Assembly (NCBI GenBank): GCA_024234575.1
Contig: JACKOB010000002.1
Span: 124,001-188,000, forward strand
Direction of reading: 5' to 3'
DNA length: 64,000 nt
Origin: Hahellaceae bacterium
GTDB taxonomy: Bacteria > Pseudomonadota > Gammaproteobacteria > Pseudomonadales > Oleiphilaceae
This document shows positions 63,878 to 64,000 of the stretch, one piece after another (position 1 is the first letter of the stretch; each line of letters opens with the position of its first letter). The notes below the pieces were generated by a model that worked only from the letters and a program-made list of their open reading frames with translations, ran no database searches and had not been told where the DNA came from. The translations under genes and the position numbers were made by a program.

Positions 63878-64000
63878 GCTCATTCCGTTGAAAAGTTTCA
63901 CCTGTAACAAATAGCGGCCGAATCAAACTAAAGAAATACAACAGGTCGTCATATTTTGCATCTGATCACCCTAACTATCAAGATAACCGTCCATATTAGG

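Noticed and set aside
1..64000. CRISPR array, prophage, transposon, integron or tRNA/rRNA genes
   Set aside because: No repeat-spacer pattern, no transposase or integrase, no terminal repeats and no tRNA-like folds were found on either strand.
63911..64000. Last 90 bases as a gene start or promoter
   Set aside because: Upstream region of the binding-protein gene; no clear signal visible.

Overview
The window comes from a gammaproteobacterium, most likely a marine member of the Pseudomonadales/Cellvibrionales group. The support is gene order. ubiE-ubiJ-ubiB-hisI-hisE-tatABC, ygfB-pepP-ubiH-ubiI opposite zapA-ssrS-fau, and aroQ-accB-accC-prmA-(zinc ribbon)-dusB-fis-purH-purD all follow the arrangement known from Pseudomonas and relatives. 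Base composition by eye is near 50% GC and even throughout. I saw no rRNA, tRNA, CRISPR array, insertion sequence, prophage or integron, so this is ordinary chromosomal backbone with a few accessory blocks.

Layout. 1-1123: 5' part of a DauA-like SulP transporter. 1372-5527: a tightly overlapped three-gene operon of an exported cupredoxin, a membrane GGDEF/EAL protein and a cysteine-cluster protein. 5524-11561: CobW GTPase, double ChrR-type cupin, a TetR regulator with a visible operator pair, a molybdopterin oxidoreductase, and two small conserved or unknown genes. 11780-15612: HDOD protein translationally coupled to soluble transhydrogenase, a Yip1 protein and small unknowns. 15578-19949: a lipid-storage neighbourhood (WS/DGAT acyltransferase, alpha/beta hydrolase, FFLEELY-type protein, polyhydroxyalkanoate-system protein) with a perfect CRP-type site. 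20265-26483: ubiquinone, histidine and Tat genes plus rsmE. 26668-27163: a CsrB-family sRNA gene. 27178-33644: ubiI, ubiH, pepP, ygfB, zapA, 6S RNA, fau. 33877-39956: a small protein, ilvA, rpiA, an acyltransferase, an acyl-CoA dehydrogenase and ppa. 40065-45989: a solute-binding protein, a DUF2333 protein, a LapD-like c-di-GMP receptor and a two-receiver diguanylate cyclase. 46157-55841: aroQ to purD. 55899-63877: glutaredoxin-like protein, YbaK, a chemoreceptor, DAHP synthase, a DnaJ-domain protein, prephenate dehydratase, an inositol-phosphatase-family protein and a second solute-binding protein.

The two most striking regulatory elements are not protein genes. Upstream of DAHP synthase (60051-60241) lies what reads as a complete transcription attenuator. 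A short ORF ends in Phe-Trp-Phe-Phe-Tyr-Gln-Leu-stop, and four mutually exclusive pairings follow, ending in a hairpin with nine U's. The geometry predicts termination when aromatic amino acids are plentiful. At 26668-27163 a transcript with 25 GGA motifs, many displayed in perfect hairpin loops, is preceded by a GacA-type box and closed by a strong terminator. This is a CsrB/RsmB-type sponge for CsrA.

How the genes work together. Three c-di-GMP proteins (a probable phosphodiesterase, a catalytically dead LapD-like receptor and an intact diguanylate cyclase) and a CsrB RNA suggest a lifestyle-switching network. Shikimate/phenylalanine genes (aroQ, DAHP synthase, pheA) and purine genes (purH, purD) supply biosynthesis. 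The ubi genes indicate aerobic respiration. The storage-lipid and PHA genes suggest carbon storage.
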